The notes beneath the pieces were generated by a model. That model ran no database searches. It had not been told where the DNA came from and saw nothing but the letters and a program-made list of their open reading frames with translations. 64,000 nt of DNA. Source: Oxytricha trifallax. Its lineage: Eukaryota; Ciliophora; Spirotrichea; Sporadotrichida; Oxytrichidae. Numbering within the stretch: position 1 is the first letter of the stretch; every line of letters starts with the position of its first letter. Both the position numbers and the translations under genes were made by a program. Where the stretch lies: the NCBI GenBank assembly GCA_000711775.1, contig ARYC01000411.1, forward strand, positions 1 to 64,000, written 5' to 3'. Below are positions 12,483-24,008 of this stretch, one piece after another.

Positions 12483-15009
12483 TCAAGCATATTAATTTCT
12501 GAGTTTGTTAATACTATGATAGTTGGCAAAGAAGAAAAGAGCAGTTCCTAGAATGAAAAATATTATGCTCCCAATTACACTGAACAAGTCAAACTCTTTC
12601 TTTACTATTTTAGTGCTTACCAAGTAGAAAATGGCAGGCAGGAAGAAAGTAGTGGCTGACTCAGAAATTGCTGCGAAAAATCCAAATACTATGGTTATGT
12701 CGTCTACTAACATAGCGCACACCATCTGGAATGTGAAAAGGATGATAAAATAATGCTAAAATGATATGATATGGGAATAAAGGTTTAAAATAATTATTTT
12801 AAATATGGCATTTTATATGTTCTATTATGAAAATTCTGATATTAATATAAAATTACTTAATAACATACTACAAAGAAGAGAATTTATAGATCCTTATCAG
12901 CGAAAAAATTCTATAAGTTAATTAAAATTAATATATAGCTAACTTGAAATGCAATTATTTTTGAAATTCAGTTTACATATTAGTACTCCTTTTTTCAAAG
13001 TTAACTTCCCCTCTTGGTATTGTTTTGACTGAGTCCTAGAAGGCATTTATTTTAGTCAATTTAATTTTTCACTATTTTAAATAAAATCAAACTTATTTTC
13101 CAAATCAATTGCTCATATTTGGTAAAAGTGAGAATTACAACGCATTTAAATCTATTACAATAAATGTTTAGTAACTGAGAAATAAATCTTGTTTGGCATT
13201 TCTTTGGCAATTTAAGCTCCATTCTTATATTAAACTTATTCCTTTTCCTCCTCTTCATCTTTTAATTCCTAATAGTTAGAGTCTTATTATTGCTTTATTT
13301 TAATACTATGAGCTATTTATTTTGAAATTGTGTTGTTTCTGTACTCTTCAATCATAGAAAGTAAACATTCCTTTCCAGGTAAGAAAGCAAAAGGCATGTT
13401 ACAGATAAAAATTGCCAAGAAAATTATTGCAATATAATAACAGTTAGTGAATTAAGTGATTAGGAAATTAATGTTAAGGGGAGGAAGCTGACTTCCTCCC
13501 GACTTCTAAACCAGATGTTACAAGTGTATTCCTCGCCAAACAATTCTATCATCTAAACAAGCGTCCTTTCATTCATGTAGCCACTTAATATATCCAAGCA
13601 AGTTCATCTGGCTACCTATTACACGGCATAACAGCTTCAGACATGTATCCCGTGCTTTTTTACCCGGTACAGATACAACATAACTCTGGAATATTCTTTC
13701 TTTTACAAGAGAAAATATCAACAAACCCTAGGTTTCGAACTTTCTATCCTATCATAATTGGTTAGTCAATAAACCATTTGAGCAGTAAGTCCGAAACTCA
13801 AAATAATAAATACTCAATCATGATGTCAATAATTAAAGATCTAAGTAACTTGTTATAAAATAGTTATTTCTATAATACTCTAATGAAATAAGAAGCTACA
13901 TTGGTTTCATACTGTAAATTGTCAAATAAGGTAGGTTGAATATTTTCTCCGTATATTTCAGAAGCAAGTATGGAAAATAGCATATATACTATAAAGCTAA
14001 ATAAGAGAGCAATTATTGAAGCAGCGTATCCATTTGTATTGGTTTTCTTGTCTAGCTATGAAAATGTTGGGTAGAAATTCATAACGAAGCCATATGCTGT
14101 CAGAATTATATTTATCGCATCTACAATACTTCCTTTTGTGTAAATTGGTGCCATTTTGTCGTTAGAGCTGCTTAATGAGTCTTTTAGCATGACTTTAGCA
14201 AAGAAAATTACTAAACTTTGTTATAAATTAATAGATATTCAAAATTTAACTAATTCATTTTTAAGAGTTTAATAAGCTGATTAATCCAATTAGCTGGAGT
14301 TTACTAATAAAACCTAATTCTTTGATACTTTTCTTGAGGATATTTGGTAATAGAATCAAATATAGTAGGAAAATGTAGAAATATTTTGACAATAGCATTT
14401 AATAACAAAATAATAAAGCAGTATATATTTATTGTGAATTATGAAAAGATTGAATGAACAAATCCCAAGTTGTCTTAATTCTCACTTTCTATTGCATTAG
14501 TTGCAAATGAAACACAAATCTTTCAAAAAAGTAGTCCATACATAACCTCAATAAATGATATCGCTAAAGTTATAGTGGTATTTATCACAAATATAGAGGA
14601 TCTACCCAAACATACAAAAGCTATCTCTCCATATGATCTATAGTAATGATTTAAGTACATTCTAAATGGGACTTACTCTAAATTGAGATTGTCTTTTGAT
14701 TTAAGTAGTAGATGCACAGCAAATTAAAGTATGCAAATCATGCTTAAATGTAATAATATGCAAAATAAATACCCTCCTTGGCTCAATGCAAATGGTAAAC
14801 TAACTATTCCTGCTCCAATAATACATGAAGCAATCGCCATTGCAGCTTCTAAAACAGTCAAGCCTTTCGGTGCAAGCTAAAAATTAAATCTATGAATGAT
14901 TTGAATAATAATGTGTAAATAAAGAGATGATTCTTTTTTGGATTTTTACAATTTTTGGGAGCAAAGATTCAGCTAAATCTTAATTAAAGCTCTGTTTATC
15001 AAAAGACAT
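12483..15009 (-). CDS. Amino-acid/auxin permease-family transporter, paralogue 2
   Basis: Begins MSFDKQSFNQDLAESLLPK at 15009. The helix 1 signature is IASCIIGAGIVSLPFALSQG (about 14870-14800). SKDNLNLE then precedes an intron, followed by SYGEIAFVCLGRSSIFVINT. Further downstream are ENIQPTLFDNLQYETNVASY (about 13950-13880) and FLAIFICNMPFAFLPGKECL (about 13430-13360). The last block, MVCAMLVDDITIVFGFFAAI to INKLRN, is nearly identical to paralogue 1 and ends at TGA 12485-12483. An IES of about 445 bp carrying a SINE-like insert sits between SYFIR and FLAIF. The order and block structure are the same as in the flanking copies, so this is a local tandem duplication. Confidence 0.75.
13437..13882. 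other. TA-bounded IES in permease 2 carrying a SINE-like insert
   Basis: Joining ATTAGAG-TA to ATTTTCTTGG (minus strand) gives SYFIRVIFLAIF, parallel to SYFIRLVFLAIF in paralogue 3, where the same site is uninterrupted. The pointer is only TA, so the exact ends carry a few bases of uncertainty. The middle of the spacer is distinctly less AT-rich than its edges. Confidence 0.55.
13470..13800 (-). mobile_element. Candidate tRNA-related SINE
   Basis: On the minus strand the insert begins near 13800 with a tRNA-like stretch. ACTGCTCAAATGGTTTATTG resembles an A box and AAGTTCGAAACC (near 13735) matches the B-box consensus GTTCRANNC. An unrelated body of about 250 bp follows. It ends in the hairpin GGGAGGAAG-CTGA-CTTCCTCCC (13478-13500). 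A pol III promoter at the head plus a short non-coding body is the SINE layout. No second copy was seen in this window, so the call rests on the promoter boxes alone. Confidence 0.4.
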
Positions 15010-15224
15010 TTTAATTTAAATTTACAAAAATATAAATGATAAAGTTAATACTTAATATGTATCTAATTTTATTTTTGTCAGATTCATATTTAAATAGCTT
15101 TTATTATAAGTAAGACTATATTTTTAACATGGGAAATTTAAATAGTTAAAAGTAGTTCTCTATTTATAATTTGATGATTTAATTGAGTTTAGTGATAGTA
15201 TTAAATCTGGAATGTTTGTGTTAA

Positions 15225-17886
15225 TCAATTTTCTGCAACGATTTTTAGATAGTTATTGTAATTTGCAAAGAAGAACAAGAATACACCGAAAACTAAAAAA
15301 AATAGTTGGTAATTAAGTGTTTATTTAATTTATAAAAGTATAATATTTTTACCAAAATAAATTAGAAATCTATTCATTTCCCGTTATTTATTAAGAAATG
15401 TTTTTATTTTTTTAAAAACTACATAAACAACACTACCTATTGCAGTAAAACGATTAAACTTTTTGCCAGCTAATTTTGTACTAATTAAGTAGAACAAACC
15501 AGGAAGAATAAAGTTTATGACTGACTCTGAAATTGCTGCGAAAAATCCAAATATCAAAGTAATATCATCAATCATAACGGCACAGAGCATTTATAGAGTG
15601 AAAAGACCGATAAATTAATACTCATTTATATAACAAATTATTCTAATGTAATTATTAAGTTTAGTTTGAGAGTAGTAAATTCCATTAGGTATTCTTTAAG
15701 CAATCTGAGCACCATTCAAATCTTCCTCCTCTTAACCAATTGCTGTATAGCTGTGCATTTATGATGTTTCCCCATTATTTACTTTGATAAGTTAAATTCT
15801 CCTTGCAATTTAATGAGAGATTGTTCTATGTTTAGCTTCATCAATAATCATCAAGAGGCATTCTTTTCCTGGTGATGATGATGATTAACGAGTTAAACTC
15901 AAAATTAAATATCTATCAATCCACTATTTAATACTAAAATCAAACCATCAATTTTAGTCGTGACGTGGACATATTTGAAGTGAGTTGACGTGGCAATCAA
16001 TGACGTGGCAAGTCGTGAACTAGAAAAACTCCAAAAAACCACCTCGTCCCCCATTCCACTTCTCCCTGTGCCGAGATGCATATGAGATAAGAGCCTAACT
16101 ATAGACTAGGAGTATCTCCCGCAGAGATCTGCTTCCTGTAAACAATTAAAGAGGAGTCTGGAGAAAACTCTTACCAGGTTCCACCGCTTCTGAGATTGTA
16201 GTCTCTATCCTTTCGCTGTGTTAGCCTCATTAACCTATCTGGTGTGGGAGGAAAATCATTATCGTTGGCTTCTATGGTTCTCATCGTCTCACTCTTGAAG
16301 GTTGAGCAACACCTTCATCCTACTCCCTATTACCTAGGGAGCTAAACTCACGCCAGGTAGCTCATCTAATGCAGGGAGATCCTTGACGTGCAGACAACTC
16401 GAGGAGTTTAGGATCTGACAGATTTAACCCCGCCGACTGGCCCCTAATGCGGTGAACCCAGCAACACCCTGCCTACCCTCAGCAGGCCTTAGTGTAGTGG
16501 AAAGCTCTATTAGAAAATCTCCAGCCTCGGGCCCCTGTGGGTCACCATATCCTTGTAACTTTCTAATTTAATATTTTCTTTTCCTGGTAAAAATATGAAT
16601 GGAATATTGCAAATAAAGATTGCTAAGAATACTAGTCTTATGAAATAGGAGGCGATATTTGTCTCATTTTGCAAATTGTCAAAGATGTTTGGATTCAAAT
16701 TCTCTCCATATGATTATAGAGCAAGGAAAGAGAATGAAATGTAGGCTACAAAGCAAAAGAACATGGCAAGTAAAGTAGAGAAATAACCATTTTTATTTGT
16801 TTTTACTTCAAGTTAAGCAAAGATGGGGTAAAAATTCAAAATGAACCCATAAGCGGTCAAAACTATAGTAACTGAATCTACTATGCTACCTTTGGTGTAT
16901 GGAGGTTACTTAATGTCTTAAGGGTTTGTGAAGTAATCCTTGAATACTAATTTTGCTAAGAAGATTGCTAAATTTTAATAGTAAAAAATAGCATTGATTC
17001 ATTTAATAAGAAAGTTTAACATAGAAACTACTCCAAAAACAAGCAAAATACTTGTGAATCTAAGTTCAGTAATGTTCTTTTTTAGTATATTTGGCAATAA
17101 AATGATATAGAGTAAGATTATGTAGGAAATTTTTGAAGTCATCATACTTTCCAAGAAATCTTTGACACCATCATCTGAGTATACATCCCCAATAAATGCT
17201 TTGGCAATCGATTCACAAATTTTACCAAATAAAAGGGCATACATTACAACAATGAGAGATGTAGCTGCTGTGATGACAAAATTAATTATGAATACTGATG
17301 GCCTACCGAGGCATGCATAAGCTATTTCTCCAAATGATCTAAGAAAAAAATTAACATCAATTTGTGAGTAATGTTTTATGGAATCTAAGACCTGAATAAT
17401 TTCAATGGTTTGGAAAAGGAATAAAATTCCATTTTGTTTTTTTTGGTAATTATTTACAAAAACTTACTCTAAATTAAGATTTTACCGAGCCTCCAAAAGT
17501 AAATGCACTGCGAATATTAGAACCAAGATCATTATAAAATGAAGTGAAATACCTAGACCATAACCTGCTTGCAATATCACATACGGCAAGCTGACGATAC
17601 CTGCTCCAATAATTGTTGAAATAAACGAAATAGCTGCTCCTTGCACAGTCAAGCCCTTCATTGGTTGACCTCCCATGATAGCTCCATGTAATAAATGCAT
17701 TGATTTATGGCTTTAACCCAGAAGTGGACTACCATACCCAGACATCCCAAGTTTATTTCTCATTACTATACTAGACTCAAATGGATCATAGAAAGACCCA
17801 CGCTTTGACATCGACACGTTTGTTTTATCAAGCAGAGAGACATTCAAGGGTGCTGTCTTCTCAGCACTGAACATTTTAGTCTCCAT
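15225..17886 (-). CDS. Amino-acid/auxin permease-family transporter, paralogue 3
   Basis: The most complete of the three copies. It starts METKMFSAEKTAPLNVSLLD at 17886. The hydrophilic N-terminus leads to ISTIIGAGIVSLPYVILQAG (helix 1), helix 2 and LEARQNLNLE. An intron of about 120 bp (GTAAGT...TTAG) follows, then SFGEIAYACLGRPSVF. Middle helices run MYALLFGKICESIAKAF to NFLIK. Then come TKGSIVDSVTIVLTAYG, ASYFIRLVFLAIFICNIPF and FLPGKE. A 715-bp IES separates FLPGKE from CLLMIIDEAKHRT, and a 126-bp IES splits VVYVV from FGVFLFFFANYNNY. TGA is at 15227-15225. Roughly ten hydrophobic segments are visible, as expected for the family. Substrate is unknown. Confidence 0.8.
15296..15421. other. 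126-bp IES in permease 3, pointer TAGTTTT
   Basis: TAGTTTT (minus strand) occurs at 15295-15289 and 15421-15415. Removing one copy plus the spacer gives VVYVVFGVFLFFFANYNNY, which aligns with FFILGTALFFFANYHSINK of paralogue 2. This is a clean demonstration of IES structure in the window. Confidence 0.85.
15928..16080. repeat. Dispersed repeat with TGACGT-type motifs, copy 2
   Basis: Shares about 120 bp with 5447-5590. It begins TTTAATACTAAAATCAAACC, then has GTGACGTGGA, TTGACGTGGC, ATGACGTGGC and AAACTCCAAAAAACCAC. The copies diverge downstream. Confidence 0.6.
16080..16555. other. GC-rich insert of unknown origin inside an IES
   Basis: About 475 bases of near-balanced composition (for example CCTCGGGCCCCTGTGGGTCA) in otherwise strongly AT-rich DNA. 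No long reading frame in either code, no clear tRNA boxes and no tandem repeats were found. Composition suggests a non-coding mobile element or another transferred segment. It is removed with the IES. Confidence 0.45.
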
Positions 17887-18180
17887 TATATAAGATTATT
17901 TTTGAGTGTGTTTAAGTTTATATTTATATTGAGATTTAAATATTAATTAAAGAGATGACGAGGGTTTATAACAAATATCTTAATAAATACTATTACTTTG
18001 ATTATATTAGCTCGATAATTACGATCTATTACCTATTCTATATTTTAATCATTACGTCATTTTATAAACATTTTATTCCTATACCTATAGATTGAAATTG
18101 AGTGTTATGATTTGATTGCTTTCAGTAATCGAATTAATAATTTAATATTCAAATAGGATAAAGTAATTTTTTAATAAGTT
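17887..18180. other. Intergenic spacer
   Basis: AT-rich, no coding block seen. It separates the permease array from the end of the leucine-rich-repeat gene. Confidence 0.35.
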
Positions 18181-21100
18181 TCACTATCTATTATCTGCAT
18201 CTCTTCTAATTTGGCTTTCGATATCATCCCTTTCTGATTTACTAATCTAAGAGCCCAGAGAGGATTCCAAATCATTTTCCATATCATCGTCGTCAATTCC
18301 ATTATCATCATTGACTCCCTGGCCTGGCATTTGAGGTCCCTGTATTGGTTCAATTTTAGATTTTGCAAGTTTTTCTTTTTCAGCAGATCGATTGTTACTT
18401 TTAGGGCTTTTCCTAAAAGTGGCTTCTTTTTTAAGTTACTAGGTGTTGCCAAGATTTTAAGATGGGCTTTAATGCCTCTTTTAATTTTATTCTTGCAATT
18501 GTAATTGGATCTATTCAGGTATCAGTAACTCCTCAGGATCCATAAAATTGCTGTCCATCATGCCATTAGGGGTGGGTCTAGGATTGTTCTATTATTACAG
18601 TTACTACTCAAGAAGGAGCTGTTATTACTGCTACTATCGCATTTTTATTCTCTATTGCATTTACTAAGGCAAGAAGTACAAGTTTTGCTTCTCCTCGAGC
18701 AAGTTCTCTAGAATCTAAATCTCCTCACTGAACTCTTAAGGTTTTATAAAAGTAATGCGTTTGAGTTTGTGGTTGTTAAACTTATCAAGTTCATTTTGAT
18801 TCTATGGGCCATCTAATATGATTCTTAGGGCTTTGCATATTTCGATAAGCTGTTACTTGTTTAAGATGCTGTCAATGATTAATTCTTCTATGTTAAAGGA
18901 GCCTTCTTTTATAAATCTAAAGAAGAAGTTCTCCTCGGCAATCTTTTTAAATTAACCTAAAATCTCAAGTCTTTTAAATGAACTTTTCATCATTACTAAT
19001 GTATCTATTATTGATAAAATCAGAAATAATTTTTCATATTATTTTAAGTAATCTAAATAATTTTTATACTTCTACAATAAAGCTCGGCCTAATTAAGATA
19101 GATCCCTTTCAATTATGTTGTTTGGTATAGAAAAAGAGACATTTTATAGTGATTCATTCTCTTCAAATATCTTGAAGAATTCACTAAGCCCTGCAACTTA
19201 GTAATCATTAAAAGATATTGATATCGTTTCCAAACATCCATTACTAACCAATGACTGTGACAATTTAATCAAGCCAGAATCGTCAATCATATTATTTGAA
19301 ATGTCTAACTTCTCCAAGGCTATGTTACAACTCAAACCTTCTTTTATTTAACCGACATTCACTATTTGATTTTATGAAAGATCTAAGATCTAGAGGGATT
19401 TATTGATTTTCAAGCCATAACTGATCTGTTTGAGTTCATTATCACTTAGTTAAGTTTTTGATAGTTTCAATTTCTCAATTGTTTTATTAGTTTTAATGAA
19501 TTTACCAAGCTGTAATATACCATTTAAATCGTTTTAACTTAGATTTAGAGATTAAATAGAATGACTTGTTCCCAATTTCTCAAATAACTAATCGATTGAG
19601 GCATGTGTGATACCGCATTATTTCACATTGATTTTGGCTATCTGAGTCATTTAAGGTATGCAATCGGCTAAACTAATAATTGTGGTGTCATTTACATTAG
19701 AGTAGCTAAGGTGTAAATCTTTTAAATTCATCATTCTGTAGAAACATGATTTAAACTCTATTTCGTAAAACCCATAGAAGGAACATGATTTTAATATTCT
19801 CTTGAGATAAATAAACTAAATGACAAATTCATATGTTATAATTTAATGATTTTAGATATAGGGACTCTAGACTAGTACAGTCAGCCAAGCACTTGAAAAA
19901 CATTCCAGTATTCTTAATGTAATTGTTATTGAATATCATTTCCTTGAGGTTAGTAAAATTAGTGAACGAGTTGAATATCATAGATTGAGCTCTTGCAGAG
20001 AACCAATTAGAAGAAAGATTTATTGTGTTTACTGAGTTACCCAAGTAATGCCAGTTTATTGCAGGTATTAATGTTCCGAGTTTATCTAGCATCATAACAT
20101 TTATGAATATAAATTTTATTCATAAAAATTTGAATAATTAAACAATTAACTCTCTCATTCTCTTTATATTATAATTATAATTTAAGAAATTAATCTAGCA
20201 TGATCCTTTCTTAATCAGGTATGTTTTTAAGTAAATTAGCATTATAGTGTAAAGCTATCAATATGACTCTCTGCTCATCATCATAAAATTAAAGGCCTTT
20301 CAATAAGAGTTATTTGACCTGCCCGTTTTAATCTTTAAGTTTATTCGCTCTCATTGATCTGAAGAAACGCATGCTCTTTTAAATATAATTATTCTTGATT
20401 AATTATTCATAAACTTTCTAGATTAATTTACTTTAACTTAAAATAACTGATAATATGTTATTTTAATTTATACTCAAATCAAGACTTCTTATGGTAGGTA
20501 CTTAATCAATTTTAAATAAGCTTTGCAATATACGATCCAGCTGATCACTAAATGAAACCTTCACTGTGAATAAATTTATTAGAAATATTCCCAAATAATT
20601 TACATATCCATTAATATATTTAAGTATGAATTATTCTTGCATTTTGTTTCCATTAGCCATCTACTTAATTCTAATGAAGTATCTTATATAGTTTAACTAC
20701 AAGACCTTGAAATATAATCAAAATATATAAAATAAGACATTCATGAATGGTTATGAATTAATAAATATATTATACTCAAAGACAAGTTGGAGACTAAACT
20801 GTTATGTGAGTACATCCCCTCTATTTTTCTTGATGTTAAAGTGTATAATTGATGAGTTTGTTATTGCTTTCAGTAAATTTAAAGCACCAACTTCACTATT
20901 ACTTATTCATAATAAGAAAAATACAAATATTACTACTAATTATCTTAAATTAGATGTGATTGAGCAATAATATTGTTATGTTCAAGATTGAGCATGAGAA
21001 GATTAGATCTGTTCTTTTCTTGCAAGTAACTTGCTATTAATTAAGCACCCTTATCACCTATTCTATTCTCAGATAGATTTAACTTTATCAAGCATTGTGG

Positions 21101-21600
21101 ATAGTAGAAGAATGAGATGTGGATTGATTTTATATATAAGAGATATAATTTGACTCATACATTTTTACTTAATTTAAAAGAAATTGCCTTTAAAAAGTAA
21201 ATTAATATTGATTTAAGTCTGCACCTTGAGAGAGTAAGATCTTCAAGAGACTCAGAAGAATTGACAATTATTTCTTGGAGATAATTAATGGTCTCTTCAC
21301 TCATCTAATTTGTGGAGAAATTGAATGATTAGACGTCATATTCATGATATGATAAGAAGTCGTTTATAACAATCAAATACTTACTACACCCAATATAATT
21401 TATTATAGTGCCTTCATTTTCATAGTTTGGATGTCACTCTGATCTTCAATGTAAAACTCAGCAATCACTCTGGCTTGATTCCCATCGTAGTAGTCCCTCA
21501 GCCTATCTAACTCTTTCTTGTACACTTTAGACCCACTTTCCTCTTTGTTTTTACTTGAGCAGAGATTCATTAAATTATTTAATATAGCATACTCTCCCAA
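18181..21600 (-). CDS. Leucine-rich-repeat protein with poly-Q and acidic tail
   Basis: The last large block starts near 20095 (MMLDKLGTLIPAINWHYLGN) and carries many ribonuclease-inhibitor-type repeats: NTINLSSNWFSARAQSMIF, LKDLHLSYSNVNDTTIISLA, IQSLNLSQNDLNGILQLGKF, LQILDLSQNQIVNVGQIKEG and LEKLDISNNMIDDSGLIKLS. A poly-Q stretch (near 18620, mostly TAG/TAA codons) leads to a charged tail GIDDDDMENDLESSL ending at TGA 18183-18181. Upstream minus-strand blocks fit the same protein: LGEYAILNNLMNLCSSKNKE (about 21600), SFNFSTNQMSEETINYLQEI (about 21330), ENRIGDKGAQLIASYLQEKN (about 21070) and QVPTIRSLDLSINQNN (about 20500). A scaffold role is inferred. The true start codon and several block junctions are unresolved. 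Confidence 0.65.
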
Positions 21601-21869
21601 AAAGAATAGAATTTAAATAGATTACTGAGTGAATAAAGAAGGCAGACGGAGTTGAAGTACAAACTAATGATGATAATTGAATTTAAGCCACTGCTGCAAG
21701 TTTCTTGGGAGAGATATAGAGCTTACATAGCTGCCAGAGGGCCGTCTTCAATAATAGCTTTAATGTAAGAATATCTATATATGTATATAGATATAGTGTT
21801 ATTTAGTTAAGTAAAAACAATATCCAATAAATATAAGAATAATTATGATAAATAATTATCATATACATA

Positions 21870-23363
21870 TAAGTATTATAAATCAAATCTATGCTTGTGG
21901 TATACAAATAATTGGGATTCCCCTTGCTCCATGTCTGGGTCATAAAGCTTTGCTATAGTGTCTTAATCAAGCCAAATAAGCAGCTTAGTAAGAGTTTTCT
22001 AGTATAAAATATTCAAAGATATAGTTTTCTTCATCAACGTACCATAACTAATATATACATATTTTATTTGGCTTGATAATATAAGGATTTATTGAATGAA
22101 TTATATATTATTAATCCCATCTTCTCTTTCTTCATCGTTTTTTGCCTACTCTTTATTATCATCTAATTTCCGCATTTTGCAGACAATAAAAACCACGAAA
22201 TATCCAATAATGCCGAATTTGACTAAAAGTGTGACAATTACACTAGTAGTGCTTATTGCGAATACATACATAGGCAGTCTATCTCTTTGGTTTAGAACAA
22301 GTGAGTAGAAGCATAAATTTGTGTAGGTGTCTATCAACTTCATATGAATTTAATTATTAGAAAAATATGGGGGAGGCGTTTTGTAATGATATTTTCATAA
22401 ATTTCACATGTGAAAGTATCTCTCTGCAACATCTACCTTAGGATCTCATTAAATTACTTGAATTATCAATACCTGAACCAGTGAAATTTGTAGTACCAGA
22501 AATTCCTCCACCCCCATTTTTCTTTCTATGATAGAATGTAGATATCACGAACAACATGATAGCGTTTATATAAAATGTCCTATGTCTAGACAAATTTGAT
22601 TAATATATGTATAATTGTTAAATATTTTTGCAATTAATACATGATCTGAAGTACAGCAAAAATAATGTGAGAAATAAAATTAGGAGAAGTTCTGCAGTCT
22701 TAATACAGCATTAGAGGAGGGAGTATAATACAAGCTAGGAAGCCAATTTAATACAACATTATTGGAGCTAATTCTTTTTTCGTCATTTGCAATTTTTTCA
22801 CACTCAAAAATTACTTTATAGAAAATGCGTTTAGATATAAAATTAACTTGAATGTAGTTCTTAAAAAGTCATAATTTTGAATAAATACAAAACACACTCT
22901 TCGAGTTATATTCATCGTCAGAATCATCAGATCTATAAGAGTTTTGCATCCCACCATCATTTCCATTGTGATTGTTGTTACTTTCGTCATCTATACTCAT
23001 AGGGTGCTAGCTAGGAACATGCGAGTACATACTCTAATTATCCGCTCCTTCGAAACTATCATCAAATTCCTCATCCCCATAAACTTGGTTTTAGAAATTA
23101 TGACATTTATTTTAAATGTAATGTGTTTATTCGTCATCAAATGCCATTCCATTTCCAAGAATATTATTTTGATTAGGGCTTCCTTCAAATTTATTATTAC
23201 CAAGCATTTACATCGCACTATTAACATTTTTTCTGTGTCCTGGTATAGTTGGCCCATTTTTATTATTTTTGAGGTTGTTTTCTTATTCTTATACTTCGTC
23301 GATAATGCGTTGTCGGTAGTCACCCGTTGGATTATTTTAGCTTTTATTATATGATGTCGACAT
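21870..23363 (-). CDS. Membrane protein with disordered N-terminus, fragmented
   Basis: Starts MSTSYNKSQNNPTGDYRQRI at 23363. About 140 residues rich in Asn, Asp, Gln and Ser follow. Then come hydrophobic blocks: KELAPIMLYQIGFLACIILP (about 22770), FYINAIMLFVISTFYHRKK (about 22560) and LPMYVFAISTTSVIVTLLVK (about 22270) followed by GIIGYFVVFIVCKMRK. A terminal block reads WLDQDTIAKLYDPDMEQGES (about 21965-21900). The last two are linked by an inverted rather than direct repeat (see findings). Family not recognised. The N-terminal part is confidently coding; the order of the later blocks is unproven. Confidence 0.5.
21966..22077. repeat. Inverted 14-bp pair ATCAAGCCAAATAA
   Basis: ATCAAGCCAAATAA lies at 21966-21979 and its reverse complement TTATTTGGCTTGAT at 22064-22077. 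Opposite orientation is what a pointer looks like when one block is inverted. Confidence 0.55.
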
Positions 23364-24008
23364 ATTAGATTTTAAGCCCCCGAATTGCGAAACTTACTCA
23401 GTTTTCAAACCTTTAGTGTCTTTGTACTCTTATGATGGCGATCCTCCCTATAAAAATTATAAATTCCTTGACTGGAATTCTTATAATACCGATAAAAATT
23501 TAACAAAAACAAAGAAAGTTTAAATTGGCTATGAGAACTTACTTAATCATTTTTGTGCATGAGATTATCGAAAGTTTAATTGTGAGTTGAGATGTCATTT
23601 ATATTTTAATTCTAATCTTTTAACTAATGTTTATCGCTATTATTTGGCTAAATGAATTCTTCTTGAAATTTTACAGGAGATTCATTTTCATCATCCTTTT
23701 TCTATAAGGGGATTAAAAATCACTTATTATTATGATTGAAGTATAATAAAAATTATTCAAAGCCTAATAAACCCCAAAACCCCCTTAATTTTCGCATTTG
23801 ATGAATTACTATCGATATTATTCATATTGGTTTGTAAGTATTAGTATCTCCAGTATAATTTAATTTATAATCGATTATATAATTTCAATTACTACTTGAC
23901 TTTTATATAAAACTTGGCTATAAAATAAAGTTCTATCATACAATTTAGCTTGATGATTAAGGATCTACTATAATTATGTTATAAATATTTGTAATTATTA
24001 AAGTAAAA
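23364..24008. other. Spacer before SYF1 with an isolated C4A4C5 motif
   Basis: Mostly AT-rich. At 23768-23785 it holds AAACCCCAAAACCCCCTTAA, telomere-like and close to a TBE tip, about 225 bp before the SYF1 start. No coding block was recognised. Confidence 0.45.

Larger units (their letters stand above)
15873..16587. other. 715-bp IES in permease 3, pointer TTCTTTTCCTGG
   Basis: The 12-mer TTCTTTTCCTGG stands at 15861-15872 and 16576-16587. Collapsing the two gives FLPGKECLLMI, as in the uninterrupted paralogue 2. The IES contains dispersed-repeat copy 2 and a GC-rich segment. Confidence 0.85.

Noticed and set aside
13700-13800. A functional tRNA gene
   Set aside because: A-box and B-box-like sequences are present, but no convincing four-stem cloverleaf with anticodon loop could be drawn and the stretch lies inside an IES; called a SINE head instead.
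16080-16555. rRNA or snRNA fragment
   Set aside because: GC-rich, but no recognisable conserved rRNA or spliceosomal RNA core was seen by eye; left as unknown.
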